Shown here: positions 54,644 through 63,806 of the stretch, in pieces
Layout of the letters: each line of letters begins with the position of its first letter
How positions within the stretch are numbered: the stretch's first letter is position 1
NCBI GenBank assembly: GCA_038207265.1
Contig: JBBQZZ010000016.1
Location: forward strand, 1-64,000
Length of the DNA: 64,000 bases
Direction of reading: 5' to 3'
DNA from: JACMLD01 sp038207265
GTDB lineage: Bacteria > Bacteroidota > Bacteroidia > Chitinophagales > Chitinophagaceae
Notes under the pieces: generated by a model
The model's database searches: none
What the model was told of the DNA's origin: nothing
Seen by the model: the letters and a program-made list of their open reading frames with translations, nothing else
Program-made: the position numbers and the translations under genes

Positions 54644-55054
54644 TTATTTTTTAGATGTTTTGGCCAATGTGCGTATATAGTTGATCACCTGCCATCGCTG
54701 GGTGGCGGATAGGCTTGTTTTGTAAGAAGGCATGGGCGTGTTTCCCATGGTAATGATCCAGAATAGTGCACCGTCTGTCTGACTTTGTACAAACCCTGAA
54801 GTGTGGTCTGCGGGCGCTTTTGGTAACCCTGGAGCTGCAATACCATCTCCCTTACCTTTTTCGCCATGGCAGGTAACACAGTACTGGGCATAAATTTTTT
54901 TTCCGCCCGAAGTGGAAGCGGGATCACTCTTTACCTGGTTTTTAATGGTATCTGCGGAAGCGGGAGAAGGAAATTTTCTTGTCTGAGATTGTACACTTGT
55001 AAAACAAAATGTAACAAGCGTGCATAATATCAGCGACCTTAAATAATGTATCAT
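54644..55054 (-). CDS. Periplasmic class I cytochrome c
   Basis: 136 residues: signal peptide (LILCTLVTFCFTSVQSQ), haem motif CVTCH in AQYCVTCHGEKGKGDGIA (about 60-75), the axial Met in MGNTPMPSYK, and the C-terminal helix WQVINYIRTLAKTSKK. It is a normal single-haem electron carrier and the first gene of the cytochrome-porin-cytochrome operon (3 bp before the porin). Confidence 0.92.
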   Translation of the reverse strand: MIHYLRSLILCTLVTFCFTSVQSQTRKFPSPASADTIKNQVKSDPASTSGGKKIYAQYCVTCHGEKGKGDGIAAPGLPKAPADHTSGFVQSQTDGALFWIITMGNTPMPSYKTSLSATQRWQVINYIRTLAKTSKK

Positions 55055-55825
55055 TGTTGGAAGGTTTGTTTGAGTAAAGCTATTTCTCTGTAAAAAATAA
55101 AAAAATGATTGTAAACACGAACGTGTATGATTATTAGCAATTTTGCCAAAACATGGTTATTGAATTGTTAACGGACGTGTGGGACATGCAGCGATATCGT
55201 TGAGAATGATTTTCTCAAAGACATTGTTGATGATTAGGAGTAGCATTTTTTCGTGGCGTAGTCGCTCATCGTTGGTTTCACGAATAACAAAGCAGAAAAT
55301 TTACTGCATATTACAAGGTGCGTGTCTTCTTAGCTATTGGTCAAAAGACAAATAGCGACGCAGCAGCGCAGGAAGTCCATCCGGTTTTTTTCATTCCGCA
55401 ACTATAGGTTGAAGTCTTACCATGAATGATGGGTGCTGCCCTGGGTAATTCATTACTCCGGGGAGCAAGGTGTTTCTGGAATTTCCAATAAACCAACAGT
55501 GATGTTTCCCTTTTTAAAAAATTACGTCTGCTACTGATAGGGAGGTAAACGTTTGTTTTTTACCTGGGGTGCGATTATTTTTTTTGGAGTGGTAAGAATT
55601 ACCCGTGCGTTCTTTTTCCGGTTTTCAAAAAAAAATAAATGCGGTTATACATAGCCGGTATATACTAAACAAGGCAATTGGTCAAAAGGCCAATTACGGC
55701 ACTAAAATACAAGCAGTGGCGCCAATTGCGGAATGATGAGATGCATTACACTTTCTACAGTGTACAAAAAAATATTTTGAACAATCTGCGCAGTCAATTC
55801 AGGAGAAATGACATTGTAATAAGAA
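55055..55825. other. Long intergenic region with two hairpin repeats
   Basis: No gene in 770 bp. Two hairpins of the paired-hairpin family occur: GCTATTGGTC-AAAA-GACAAATAGC at 55333-55356 (one mismatch) and AATTGGTC-AAAA-GGCCAATT at 55676-55695. In neither is a clean first hairpin visible, so they are partial or diverged copies (d and e). Confidence 0.6.
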
Positions 55826-57799
55826 TTATCTCAACAACACTGTTGTTCCACTTTTCCTATAAATCTGATCATCCAGGCCAACTCCTTCAATAGTCCATAC
55901 AACTGTTTGGCTGGATTGCGGATTGCCATTCAGGTTGCCGTCCCAGCCTTTGGATTCATCACTGTTCATTTCATATAATAGTTGTCCCAACCTGTTATAT
56001 ACGCGGAAAAAATGAATTTCTTTCAATCCCCTGGCAAGCGGATGCAGATAATCATTATGACCGTCATGGTTAGGTGTAAATGCGGTGGGTACAAATATTT
56101 CGACACGTTCTACCATTTTTACAAATTGCGTATCCTGGGTAAGACAACCTGCAAGGGTGGTAATGTCTATACGGTAAAGTTGATCGATGCTTCCATTAAA
56201 TACGGGAGTAAAACTTTTTGCATCATCCAGGTTAACGGCCGGGCTCCAAACTGCTGTATCTCCAAATGTTCTTGCTTTCAGTGAAAGCGGAAGTTTGCTG
56301 ATGGCAAATTTCACCGGGTAGGTAATGCCCGGACGCGGTGATTCAATAACAATGTTTTTTGATTTGGTAATTAATTTGCAGCCATCCGCGTTTTCAATCC
56401 TTGCATAATAAGAACCAGATTTGGGGACCCTGTAACGCGGTTGATCCATTCCAAGTACACGGATACTATTCCTGAACCACTCTATATTAGCATATGGCTT
56501 TACTTTCAATACCGCGCTGTCTGTACTGGTAATACAATACATGGTTTTCCCTTCCAGCTGCAGCGTTGAATCAATTATAGAAGCTGTTACTTTCACAATA
56601 TCTGAGGTTACACAGCCACCTCCGAAACTATTTGCTGTGAGTGTATAGTTGGTGCTAACAAGCGGAGTTGCAAATGGATTGGCAACATTTGGATTTGTGA
56701 GACCTGCTTCGGGTGACCAATTGTAAACCAACCCGGGTGTTGGCGGCAAACCCAATTGCACCGATTTTAAATTGCAGGAAAGCATATCGGGTCCTGCAAT
56801 AGCCCTGACCGTTAGTGTATCTACCAGTTTTGCATACATGGTATCCAGGCAACCGTATCCATCAAATGGAATGAGTTCAACGGCAACCGATGTGCCCAAT
56901 GGTGGTGGCGGTTCCATTCGTAGTGTTTGAGATGTGCCCAATACCCGTGAAAAAGTTTTATCAAACCATTTGTATTGCTGGTATCCATAAGGTGCTACTA
57001 CGTTAACGGCGGTATCATCATGACAATAGGTAGCCCCAACAAATTCACTGCTGCACTCAGAATTCACATCTATATAGGCATATCCAAAATGTCTTTTAAA
57101 AGTACAGTCGGCTGTTTTAAAAAAAAGTTGAATGGTTTTGCCTGCCATGTGATCCAGGTTAATGGAAACGGCCGACCAGTCTTTGCACCAAACAGGTGTT
57201 TCGCCGCCTGGATTGCGTGATAGAAAAAATCCGGGTAGTACCGATCCAAATGGGTGAAATGTAAATGAAGAGCATTGGATTACTTCATTATCACTCTGAT
57301 TTAAAATTTCAATTTCCATTCTTGGTTGCTGGCTTTCCAGGTGATCGGGATCCTGGAATACAACAGCATAATGATATATCAGGCTATACGATTCGCGGTT
57401 GGCGGGAATGGTAAATTGATAAGATATTCCTTCTGCCAGTCCGCCGCCTTTTGCATTACCGAGCCGAATCGAGTGACCGCTACCGTTAGGACAATTGATG
57501 GGCAAACCACTGTAAGGGTCAGTTCCTGCTGAGGGGAAGGAAGAATACATCGTATGCCTGTCATATTCAGGAGCTGACTGATTGAGTGTAATGATATTCT
57601 TGTTATCAACAGAAGCTACTGAACCCGTATAACAAGTCCATCCATTAAAATCTCCGTCTTCGAAATCAATATTATGCGGACATTTCTGTGCAAGTACACG
57701 AATACCAGTCAGCATCAGCAGGAGGGTAATGCAAATTAATCGTGATTCAATACAACGATAGCATTTTCTTGCTTTGAGAAAGGTAGCGCTATACCACAA
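55826..57799 (-). CDS. T9SS type B cargo protein (gliding-motility C-terminal domain)
   Basis: 657 residues. An N-terminal hydrophobic segment (LICITLLLMLTGIRVLAQ) is the signal peptide. The middle consists of Ig/PKD-like domains with Cys pairs. The last about 90 residues, VPTAFTPNHDGHNDYLHP ... FFRVYNRLGQLLYEM ... GWDGNLNG, are the type B sorting domain used for secretion by the type IX system. The frame has only a TTG near the right place (57799), so the start is uncertain; Met29 would truncate the signal. The presence of this sorting domain implies that a T9SS exists elsewhere in the genome. Confidence 0.88.
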   Translation of the reverse strand: MWYSATFLKARKCYRCIESRLICITLLLMLTGIRVLAQKCPHNIDFEDGDFNGWTCYTGSVASVDNKNIITLNQSAPEYDRHTMYSSFPSAGTDPYSGLPINCPNGSGHSIRLGNAKGGGLAEGISYQFTIPANRESYSLIYHYAVVFQDPDHLESQQPRMEIEILNQSDNEVIQCSSFTFHPFGSVLPGFFLSRNPGGETPVWCKDWSAVSINLDHMAGKTIQLFFKTADCTFKRHFGYAYIDVNSECSSEFVGATYCHDDTAVNVVAPYGYQQYKWFDKTFSRVLGTSQTLRMEPPPPLGTSVAVELIPFDGYGCLDTMYAKLVDTLTVRAIAGPDMLSCNLKSVQLGLPPTPGLVYNWSPEAGLTNPNVANPFATPLVSTNYTLTANSFGGGCVTSDIVKVTASIIDSTLQLEGKTMYCITSTDSAVLKVKPYANIEWFRNSIRVLGMDQPRYRVPKSGSYYARIENADGCKLITKSKNIVIESPRPGITYPVKFAISKLPLSLKARTFGDTAVWSPAVNLDDAKSFTPVFNGSIDQLYRIDITTLAGCLTQDTQFVKMVERVEIFVPTAFTPNHDGHNDYLHPLARGLKEIHFFRVYNRLGQLLYEMNSDESKGWDGNLNGNPQSSQTVVWTIEGVGLDDQIYRKSGTTVLLR

Positions 57800-58142
57800 T
57801 GTGTATTGGTTGAGTTCTTAAAGTTAAGATTTATTGTTGTGCACTGCGTCCAATAATAAATGGCAAATTATTTTGAGAACATTGTTTAAGAGATCGTGTT
57901 TTTACGAATATGTTTTTATCCCCGACACTGGAATGTCTCGCTGTTTTCAATACATTATGTTTTTTATGTATTAATAAGGACGGAAAACAATTGTACACCG
58001 AAAAAAATACGGAGAAAGATGTTATTTGGTTGCTTTAAGCTTTGGAGCGTTGGACGAACGGTTTGAACAATACGGGATATCGGGACTGATTTTGTACTTT
58101 TATCCTTAATAAAATTTAAACCAACCATTTAAGTATGAATTT
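57800..58142. other. Divergent intergenic region
   Basis: 343 bp between divergently read genes. No gene, repeat or clear promoter recognised. Confidence 0.4.
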
Positions 58143-58928
58143 ATGATTGCCGACGATATTTCCCTCGCACAATGGTCACTGGTTGACGAAGTAAATGCTG
58201 GCAAATGGACAACGCTCGATTTTCCAGCCATTACCAGGAAAGATTTTGACCTGAACGGAGTTGAATTTGTTAACACGTTGTTTGGAGTACCTACTATTGA
58301 ATACCTGAAACAGTTAAAACAAAATGCTGCAGACAATGGTATCAAAATGGTACTGATCATGATAGATGACGAAGGTGATGGCTGTTCATCAGATAAAAAA
58401 GAAAGGAAACAATTTGAGATCAATCACCGCAAATGGATTGATATAGCCAATTACCTGGAATGTGATTCAATTCGCACCAACTGCCGTGGTACAGCTATTG
58501 CTTCCAGTGTAGATACTTTGAAATGGGCGGTTGAGAGCTACCAGCTGTTATTGGAATACGCAACCTCCGCAAATATAAACGTGTTGATAGAAAACCATGG
58601 GGGACTTTCCGATAATGCAGACTGGATAATCTCATTAATGGAGAAAGTAAATCACCCTTTGTTTGGAACCTATCCGGATTGGAGGGAACCTACTGCAGAT
58701 TTTGACAACTATGGTTACCTTCAGAAGGTGCTGCCTTATGCAAAAGGTCTGTCCTATCGTAACCAACCTACTGAAGAGCTTACCTCAAAAATGATTCAAT
58801 TGTGTGTGGATGCTGGTTATCATGGATGGTACGGCATTGAATCCAGTGGCAGAGAAGCAATAATAGAAGGTAAAACACTTTTGAATAAATATCTTTTAGA
58901 TAAACAATCAACCGGTATCAGCATTTAA
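58143..58928 (+). CDS. Sugar phosphate isomerase/epimerase-like protein, cytoplasmic
   Basis: 261 residues with no signal peptide; the start MIADDISLAQWSL is directly at the first barrel strand. Xylose-isomerase-like TIM barrel motifs are ITRKDFDLNGVEFVN, CDSIRTNCRG, INVLIENHGGLSDN with the metal-binding Glu/His, and GWYGIESSGRE at the end. Its relatives often have Tat signals; this one does not, so the two other isomerases here (44983 and 62650) act outside and this one inside. Substrate unknown. Confidence 0.82.
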   Translation: MIADDISLAQWSLVDEVNAGKWTTLDFPAITRKDFDLNGVEFVNTLFGVPTIEYLKQLKQNAADNGIKMVLIMIDDEGDGCSSDKKERKQFEINHRKWIDIANYLECDSIRTNCRGTAIASSVDTLKWAVESYQLLLEYATSANINVLIENHGGLSDNADWIISLMEKVNHPLFGTYPDWREPTADFDNYGYLQKVLPYAKGLSYRNQPTEELTSKMIQLCVDAGYHGWYGIESSGREAIIEGKTLLNKYLLDKQSTGISI

Positions 58929-59300
58929 TACTGCGGGTATGAAGCCAATATTACACAGATCTATTTCACGCTTTAATGAATGGACAACCGGATATTCTTC
59001 GCCGGTCAAAAGTTTGCCTTTATTATCCGTAATATCAGCACATGCTTTTCCAATATCATCATTCAGGTGGTATTTAAGCTTCCTTTTTTATCGACCACTA
59101 TTTCCCAATCTTCATTTTACACTCATATTCTGCAGAAGTTAATTGCAATTAAATAACCTTTTGGGCTGATCAATTAATATATCTGCAAACAAACTGACTT
59201 TCCATTTTTGATTTACAACAGTTACTCCATGTGCTACAATATATGGAATCTTAAAAAGCGTTTTTCCCGGAGGAAAGCAGAATATAAATGGTAAATTTTA
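58908..59300 (-). pseudogene. Decayed minus-strand gene of unknown family
   Basis: Coding-like peptides occur in successive minus-strand frames: FPPGKTLFKIPYIVAHGVTV then VVNQKWKVSLFADILID (59139-59299), next TSAEYECKMKIGK, then YHLNDDIGKACADITDNKGK and LLTGEEYPVVHSLKREIDLC, ending at a TGA 58908-58910. Frame changes and stops separate them. I do not recognise the protein. The 3' end overlaps the isomerase gene by 21 bp. Confidence 0.4.
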
Positions 59301-59362
59301 TGAGGTTCGCATCCATCCGTTCCTGTTTACCTTATTTTTGTTGTTAGTCATTTAAAATTACA

Positions 59363-59692
59363 ATGAATACAACCACCGCCGAATTAGAATCAATTTACAG
59401 CAGGGTACCAAGAAGACACTCACCTGATAATGTTAAAGAGATCAATACTATATTAAATGAGTTTGAGGATTTGCTGATGAAAATAGAATCTGTCAATAAA
59501 TTCTACGAACAGAATATACCTGCGTTTTTTGAAGACCTGGAATCAGTTAGAACCACCATAAAAAAATCTACCGATAACAAAGCCAGTAAAAAGAACAAAG
59601 ATGTTCTTTTTGATGAGGGATCCGGTAAACTCAAAGATTCAATCCAGGCTTTGATTCAATTGTCCAAGGACGGGGAAAAACAAAGTAATTAG
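59363..59692 (+). CDS. Small hypothetical helical protein
   Basis: 109 residues, soluble, highly charged and predicted helical (KEINTILNEFEDLLMKIESV; DSIQALIQLSKDGEKQ), with a Lys-rich loop (TIKKSTDNKASKKNKD). No domain recognised. The start at ATG 59363 is preceded by an AT-rich leader, and a terminator follows, so it looks like a real single gene. The N-terminal SRVPRRHSPDN part is basic, but no DNA-binding motif can be claimed. Confidence 0.6.
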   Translation: MNTTTAELESIYSRVPRRHSPDNVKEINTILNEFEDLLMKIESVNKFYEQNIPAFFEDLESVRTTIKKSTDNKASKKNKDVLFDEGSGKLKDSIQALIQLSKDGEKQSN

Positions 59693-59792
59693 ATACATGG
59701 GTGGACACGGTACATTCATATCTCAGACGGAACCAGGTTCTTCTTTAATTAACTCCTGCATAAAATATGTTGACATTCCTAAAAAATAAAAC

Positions 59793-59820
59793 CCTGGTAC
59801 AATTACCAGGATTTATTTTT
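59793..59820. terminator. Bidirectional rho-independent terminator
   Basis: Stem CCTGGTA/TACCAGG, loop CAAT, with AAATAAA before and TTTATTTTT after. It serves both the hypothetical gene (plus) and the lipoprotein gene (minus). Confidence 0.8.
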
Positions 59821-59884
59821 AAAGGGTACTTTACCAGGTGTTCGAGGATAGCATGCGATCAATAAATATAATAATCATTAGCCA

Positions 59885-60610
59885 TCATTTAGGCCGCTTA
59901 TAACTGGCAATAATTTTTTCTGTAATGTTGGGAGAATGTGGTACAAAGTGGTCCCACCATTTCAATACAAGGTCATTGGAACTTTTAAATTGGCATATGT
60001 ATTGGTTCTTTCCTTTGGGCTCATCTGCCAGAAAACTACTGTCTGAATTCATGGCAAAACTGATCCCGCTTCCAAAAGCCGGGAAGTTCGTTTCATATAA
60101 ACCCACAGAGTTAAATTGTGCATATAAATCGCCGAATGCAAATCCCCCGGCTTCGGAACCAATGGTATTACTTCCAATTGATGTATTGAGGTAATAGTCT
60201 TCCACGGTATAAGATGTCAAATACCATTTTCCCAGTAAAACGCCTTTTTGCAAAGAAGCAGCTACTGAATAAGTTTTATGCATACCATCCGCGCCCGTTA
60301 ATACCAATGAAAAGGGAGCGGAGCAATCTTGTACACTTCCACTGCCGGGTTGCGCTACCGCATTGCCGGTTACCGTAAACTCAGGAACCAATTTAGAAAG
60401 ATTTGTTCCCGGTGGAAGTATTGCGTCGATTGTTCCTTTGTTTTTGTCTATGGCTATATTGACTGAGTCAGCACCCAGTCCGGAGAACTTAAAGGAAGTA
60501 ATTTCAGGGAAGTTGTCGGCAGTGGTTTTACCGGGTGAGTCAGTAGATTTTTTACAGGCCCCTGTAGATAGCAGCAGTAAAAAAACAATGGGTAGAATTG
60601 TTCTTTTCAT
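59885..60610 (-). CDS. Hypothetical lipoprotein with DUF5018-like N-terminal domain
   Basis: 241 residues with lipoprotein signal (IVFLLLLSTGAC). Residues about 30-130 are a beta-rich domain (FKFSGLGADSVNIAIDKNKG ... LPPGTNLSKLVPEFTVTGNA ... FSLVLTGADG) as in the DUF5018 type of Bacteroidota surface proteins. Residues about 130-241 look like a lipocalin-like barrel, GKWYLTSYTVED ... IIASYKRPK. No enzymatic motif. Function unknown. Confidence 0.75.
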   Translation of the reverse strand: MKRTILPIVFLLLLSTGACKKSTDSPGKTTADNFPEITSFKFSGLGADSVNIAIDKNKGTIDAILPPGTNLSKLVPEFTVTGNAVAQPGSGSVQDCSAPFSLVLTGADGMHKTYSVAASLQKGVLLGKWYLTSYTVEDYYLNTSIGSNTIGSEAGGFAFGDLYAQFNSVGLYETNFPAFGSGISFAMNSDSSFLADEPKGKNQYICQFKSSNDLVLKWWDHFVPHSPNITEKIIASYKRPK

Positions 60611-60873
60611 AGAGTAGTGGATTTAATATAAACTTAAATAAAATCCGGCTAACATCAAAGTTGATTCAGCGTTTTTTACCGTGTATAAGTAATTACTGTA
60701 CTTTTTATTGACTTGTATCATGTAGCACCTGCATGATTTTATTTACCGGTGTGCCTGATATACCAGTTATCCCTACCTGCTTTTGAATTATTACTTAAAT
60801 GAATGGTATAAATTACGATGTGTTATTTACGATGCCTATTGCTGAATGGCATGTGGTTGATGCAATAGCATGA

Positions 60874-62445
60874 TCATACACCTGGTTTATTGTAGGCTGT
60901 TTCCGCGTCCAGTACTTCCATTGATTTCTCATAGAAAGACCATGCTTCTTCGGGCGAAGTACCAATGCAAAGGATACCCATTTTTCCAAACTGTGACAAG
61001 GCCCCGATCATATGAAATACAACACCCTTTTGCGCTGCCCCGTCAAAATGCAGTCCGTGAAAGATAGCGATATCAATAAGATCCTGTGGAGTAAGACCTT
61101 TGTAAGAATCCTTTTGCAGGTTGTCTGAAGAAAAATAAAATCTTTTTTGTTTGTCTGCTGTTTCATAAACGCCATTGGTTTCATCATAATTACCATTGGT
61201 GAGAAATTGCAACATGAGGAAGGGATGTGTGGTGCCACCTTTTCTCAGGTTGATTTCTATGGCATAGTGTTTCCATTTATTGTTTTCCTTTACCGAAATA
61301 AAATCTATACTGAACCTGCCTGTTACTGCTTTCTGCTTCAGCACTTCAGCAATGGTTCTTGCCTGTACAGCAATCTCGCTGCTATATTCAATATCACAGG
61401 GGAAATGAGCTCCACAAAATTCCTGCTGATCTTCACCCGTTAAAACCTGGTCGTGGGTTGAAATGACAGTTACTTCACCCAGGGGATTTATCCGGCATTG
61501 TACAGAAGGTGATTTTTTAATATCACCTTCTATATAAGCTTCCACTATTCCATGCATCTCGTAAAACTTTGACAGGAAAGTGTCAACACTTAAATCTTTT
61601 GATACGGGTTCTATCTTTTTATGCAGGTTGTGATGTATCCAGTTAAATAATTCCATTTTGTTCAAGTGTTCAGGGTAATGCAGTACGGCATTCCCGTCTC
61701 CTGAAAATCCATCGTTCAATTTAATAATGGCTTTTTTTAAATTCGGGTACATGTCTTTTAATGCGGCCACCGCATGCACTATATCTTCATATGTTTTTAA
61801 GTCCTCCGTTCCAGGTGGCATAGCAACTCCGGCATGCAAAAATATTTTGCGGCTTCCACTTTTTGTTCCAAGATAGTTTAAGGCCGGATCGCAACCGTAA
61901 ATAGGTATTCCCAGCCTGACTGCCAACGTTCGTTCAAATGGAGTTGTATTGAAACAGGCAATGTGTGCAGCGTCACCCGCAGGTATGCTTTTTTTAATCC
62001 GTTCAACCATCCTGTTTCTATTCAATATTTTTTCAGTCAGGGATATAGGAGAACTATCATGACAACTGAGTAACGTGAGCCGTTCTCTTGCGTGATAACC
62101 TGTTATGCCCGGCAATAAATGAAGATAATAATCAATGATGATGGGATCAATGGCCACACTGCTTATATAAGTAATGTGTGTTCTTGGCATTCTTAATAAC
62201 ATCAGTAAACATAAAAGTCTTTCTTCATAATGGAGGGCCCCTTTTACTTTAGCCAGTACCTGTTGGTCAAGTGTGAGGCTGGGAACAACAACAATTGTTT
62301 TGGATGCGAGATTGTCCGGAAAAAATAACTCAAACTGGTTAGCAAAATCATGCTGCATTTTTTCGAAATGCTGTAATTCCCGCAATGACCCCGGAAAGGG
62401 GTAATTGTCATAGCATTGATTGAATACTTGTTGTGTGTTTTGCAA
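60874..62445 (-). CDS. ATP-grasp ligase related to the peptide ligase PGM1
   Basis: 523 residues, no signal peptide. The C-terminal half has the ATP-grasp fold: KKAIIKLNDGFSGDGNAVL (ATP-binding Lys and glycine-rich loop, about 235-255), VEAYIEG, and the metal-binding IEINLRKGGTTHPFLMLQFL (about 398-417), which is the signature of PGM1-type ligases and related proteins. The very C-terminal region (YKGLTPQDLIDIAIFHGLHF ... GVVFHMIGALSQFGKMG) is the PGM1 C-terminal domain. PGM1 joins an unusual amino acid to a peptide in pheganomycin biosynthesis. There is no precursor peptide or other biosynthetic gene next to it, so its substrate is open. Confidence 0.78.
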   Translation of the reverse strand: MQNTQQVFNQCYDNYPFPGSLRELQHFEKMQHDFANQFELFFPDNLASKTIVVVPSLTLDQQVLAKVKGALHYEERLLCLLMLLRMPRTHITYISSVAIDPIIIDYYLHLLPGITGYHARERLTLLSCHDSSPISLTEKILNRNRMVERIKKSIPAGDAAHIACFNTTPFERTLAVRLGIPIYGCDPALNYLGTKSGSRKIFLHAGVAMPPGTEDLKTYEDIVHAVAALKDMYPNLKKAIIKLNDGFSGDGNAVLHYPEHLNKMELFNWIHHNLHKKIEPVSKDLSVDTFLSKFYEMHGIVEAYIEGDIKKSPSVQCRINPLGEVTVISTHDQVLTGEDQQEFCGAHFPCDIEYSSEIAVQARTIAEVLKQKAVTGRFSIDFISVKENNKWKHYAIEINLRKGGTTHPFLMLQFLTNGNYDETNGVYETADKQKRFYFSSDNLQKDSYKGLTPQDLIDIAIFHGLHFDGAAQKGVVFHMIGALSQFGKMGILCIGTSPEEAWSFYEKSMEVLDAETAYNKPGV

Positions 62446-62589
62446 TAGCTGTTATTTAATTTCTTTGTACTATCACAAATTTCAAGAATATAACAGCGCG
62501 GAAAACTGAGGTTGGTCATGTGCTGACAGGTTTGGAATCAGCAGGGAGGTGAGCCGGAAAATATTTGGTTATGGATACGATAGAAATAT

Positions 62590-62636
62590 AAAAGCCAGCA
62601 AAAATTCATTTTGAAGAATGATTGCCGGCTTTTATT
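62590..62636 (-). terminator. Rho-independent terminator after the isomerase gene
   Basis: Outer stem AAAGCCGGCAA/TTGCTGGCTTT (one G-T pair) with an inner ATTCTTC/GAAT-type stem, followed on the minus strand by TTTATATTT. Confidence 0.65.
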
Positions 62637-62649
62637 TACATTAAATCAA

Positions 62650-63672
62650 TTAAGCCCCTAAAGCTTTCTTAGCAAATTCCAGACAATTTTTAGTTTCCTT
62701 CACTGCATCCGAGCCCGCTGGAATATCATATTCCAATTCAATGGTAGCCGGTATTTGGTATTTCTTTTCTTTTAGCAGATGTAAGATTTCTTTCAACGGC
62801 GTATTACCCTCTCCCCAGGGCATATTCATACCTCCGTTGTCTTTTGATTTGCGATCTTTGATATGAAGGCTTGTGATCCGATCATGTTTTGATTCAATCA
62901 ATGCCAGTAAAGTTTCTTTTGTGTTATTGCCCCCTGCTGCAATATAATGGCCGCAATCCAGGTTCAGTGAATTGTATGGTGACTGACTTAAGGCTGTGTC
63001 CCACGCAGTATCAGTAGCCTGTAAATGCGCATGATAACCAATATAGACCTTGTGTTTCGCCCCCAGGTCTCCAAGTCTCTTTGATTGTGCCGCATCGGTT
63101 GGCAATTCAACTGTAACTGATCCGGCACCCAGCGCTTTTGCAGCTTTTAAAGCATATTCAATTTCTGCATCACTATTGTTTGTTCCAAGTGCATTTGGTT
63201 TAAAAGCATAAATACTGACACCTGCTTTATTGTACATTTTTTTTACTTCCTCAAACTTATCTATTGACACAGTTGCGCGCCATTCGGCAACTTGCTTTCC
63301 ATATGTTGCCAACTGGGTTTTCTGTTCATCCGTAAGTGTTGGGCGCGGTTGACCAGGGACAAAGGGCGGCATTTTAACTGGGTTAACTGGTTTGCCGGCA
63401 TATTCCTCTACTGCATCACCCATCAATTCTATTGCGCTGATGCCGCTATCCACAATATATTGCAATAACTGACTTACATTAGCCGGCATGCTTCTATAGG
63501 AGTAAGTAATGACGCCTATTTGAACACCAAAAAATTTGGAGTCAGGGTTTATGAACAAGCGCTTTGACCATGCCCCGGAACCAGGCAACAGTAGCCCTGC
63601 AGAAGCTATTGAACTTTTGATAAGAAAATCACGACGGTTAAATGAAACATACGATATTTTTTTGGCAGGCAT
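62650..63672 (-). CDS. Secreted sugar phosphate isomerase/epimerase-like protein
   Basis: 340 residues from ATG 63672 (MPAKKISYVSFNRRDF). A Tat-like signal FNRRDFLIKSSIASAGLLLP follows. Barrel motifs are GVQIGVITYSYRSMP, GISAIELMGDAVEEYAG, KVYIGYHAHLQATD (metal-binding His), LDCGHYIAAGGNN and TSLHIKDRKSKD, EGNTPLKEIL. Translation upstream of 63672 gives unlike sequence, so that start is preferred to 63774. It is a third isomerase-like barrel in the window, in a separate transcription unit. Confidence 0.85.
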   Translation of the reverse strand: MPAKKISYVSFNRRDFLIKSSIASAGLLLPGSGAWSKRLFINPDSKFFGVQIGVITYSYRSMPANVSQLLQYIVDSGISAIELMGDAVEEYAGKPVNPVKMPPFVPGQPRPTLTDEQKTQLATYGKQVAEWRATVSIDKFEEVKKMYNKAGVSIYAFKPNALGTNNSDAEIEYALKAAKALGAGSVTVELPTDAAQSKRLGDLGAKHKVYIGYHAHLQATDTAWDTALSQSPYNSLNLDCGHYIAAGGNNTKETLLALIESKHDRITSLHIKDRKSKDNGGMNMPWGEGNTPLKEILHLLKEKKYQIPATIELEYDIPAGSDAVKETKNCLEFAKKALGA

Positions 63673-63806
63673 ATGACAACATTTAAATGGGGAAAAAATA
63701 TTTTGAACAGATGTGATACCGCGATGGCTGAAATACTGAAGTGCATAAAAATAGCGTTGATTATTACCATACACTTACGGGACTGGCAATTATCAACGCT
63801 TATTTT

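Noticed and set aside
58939..59142. 67-codon plus-strand ORF after the isomerase
   Set aside because: It is antisense to peptides that look like the remains of a minus-strand gene.
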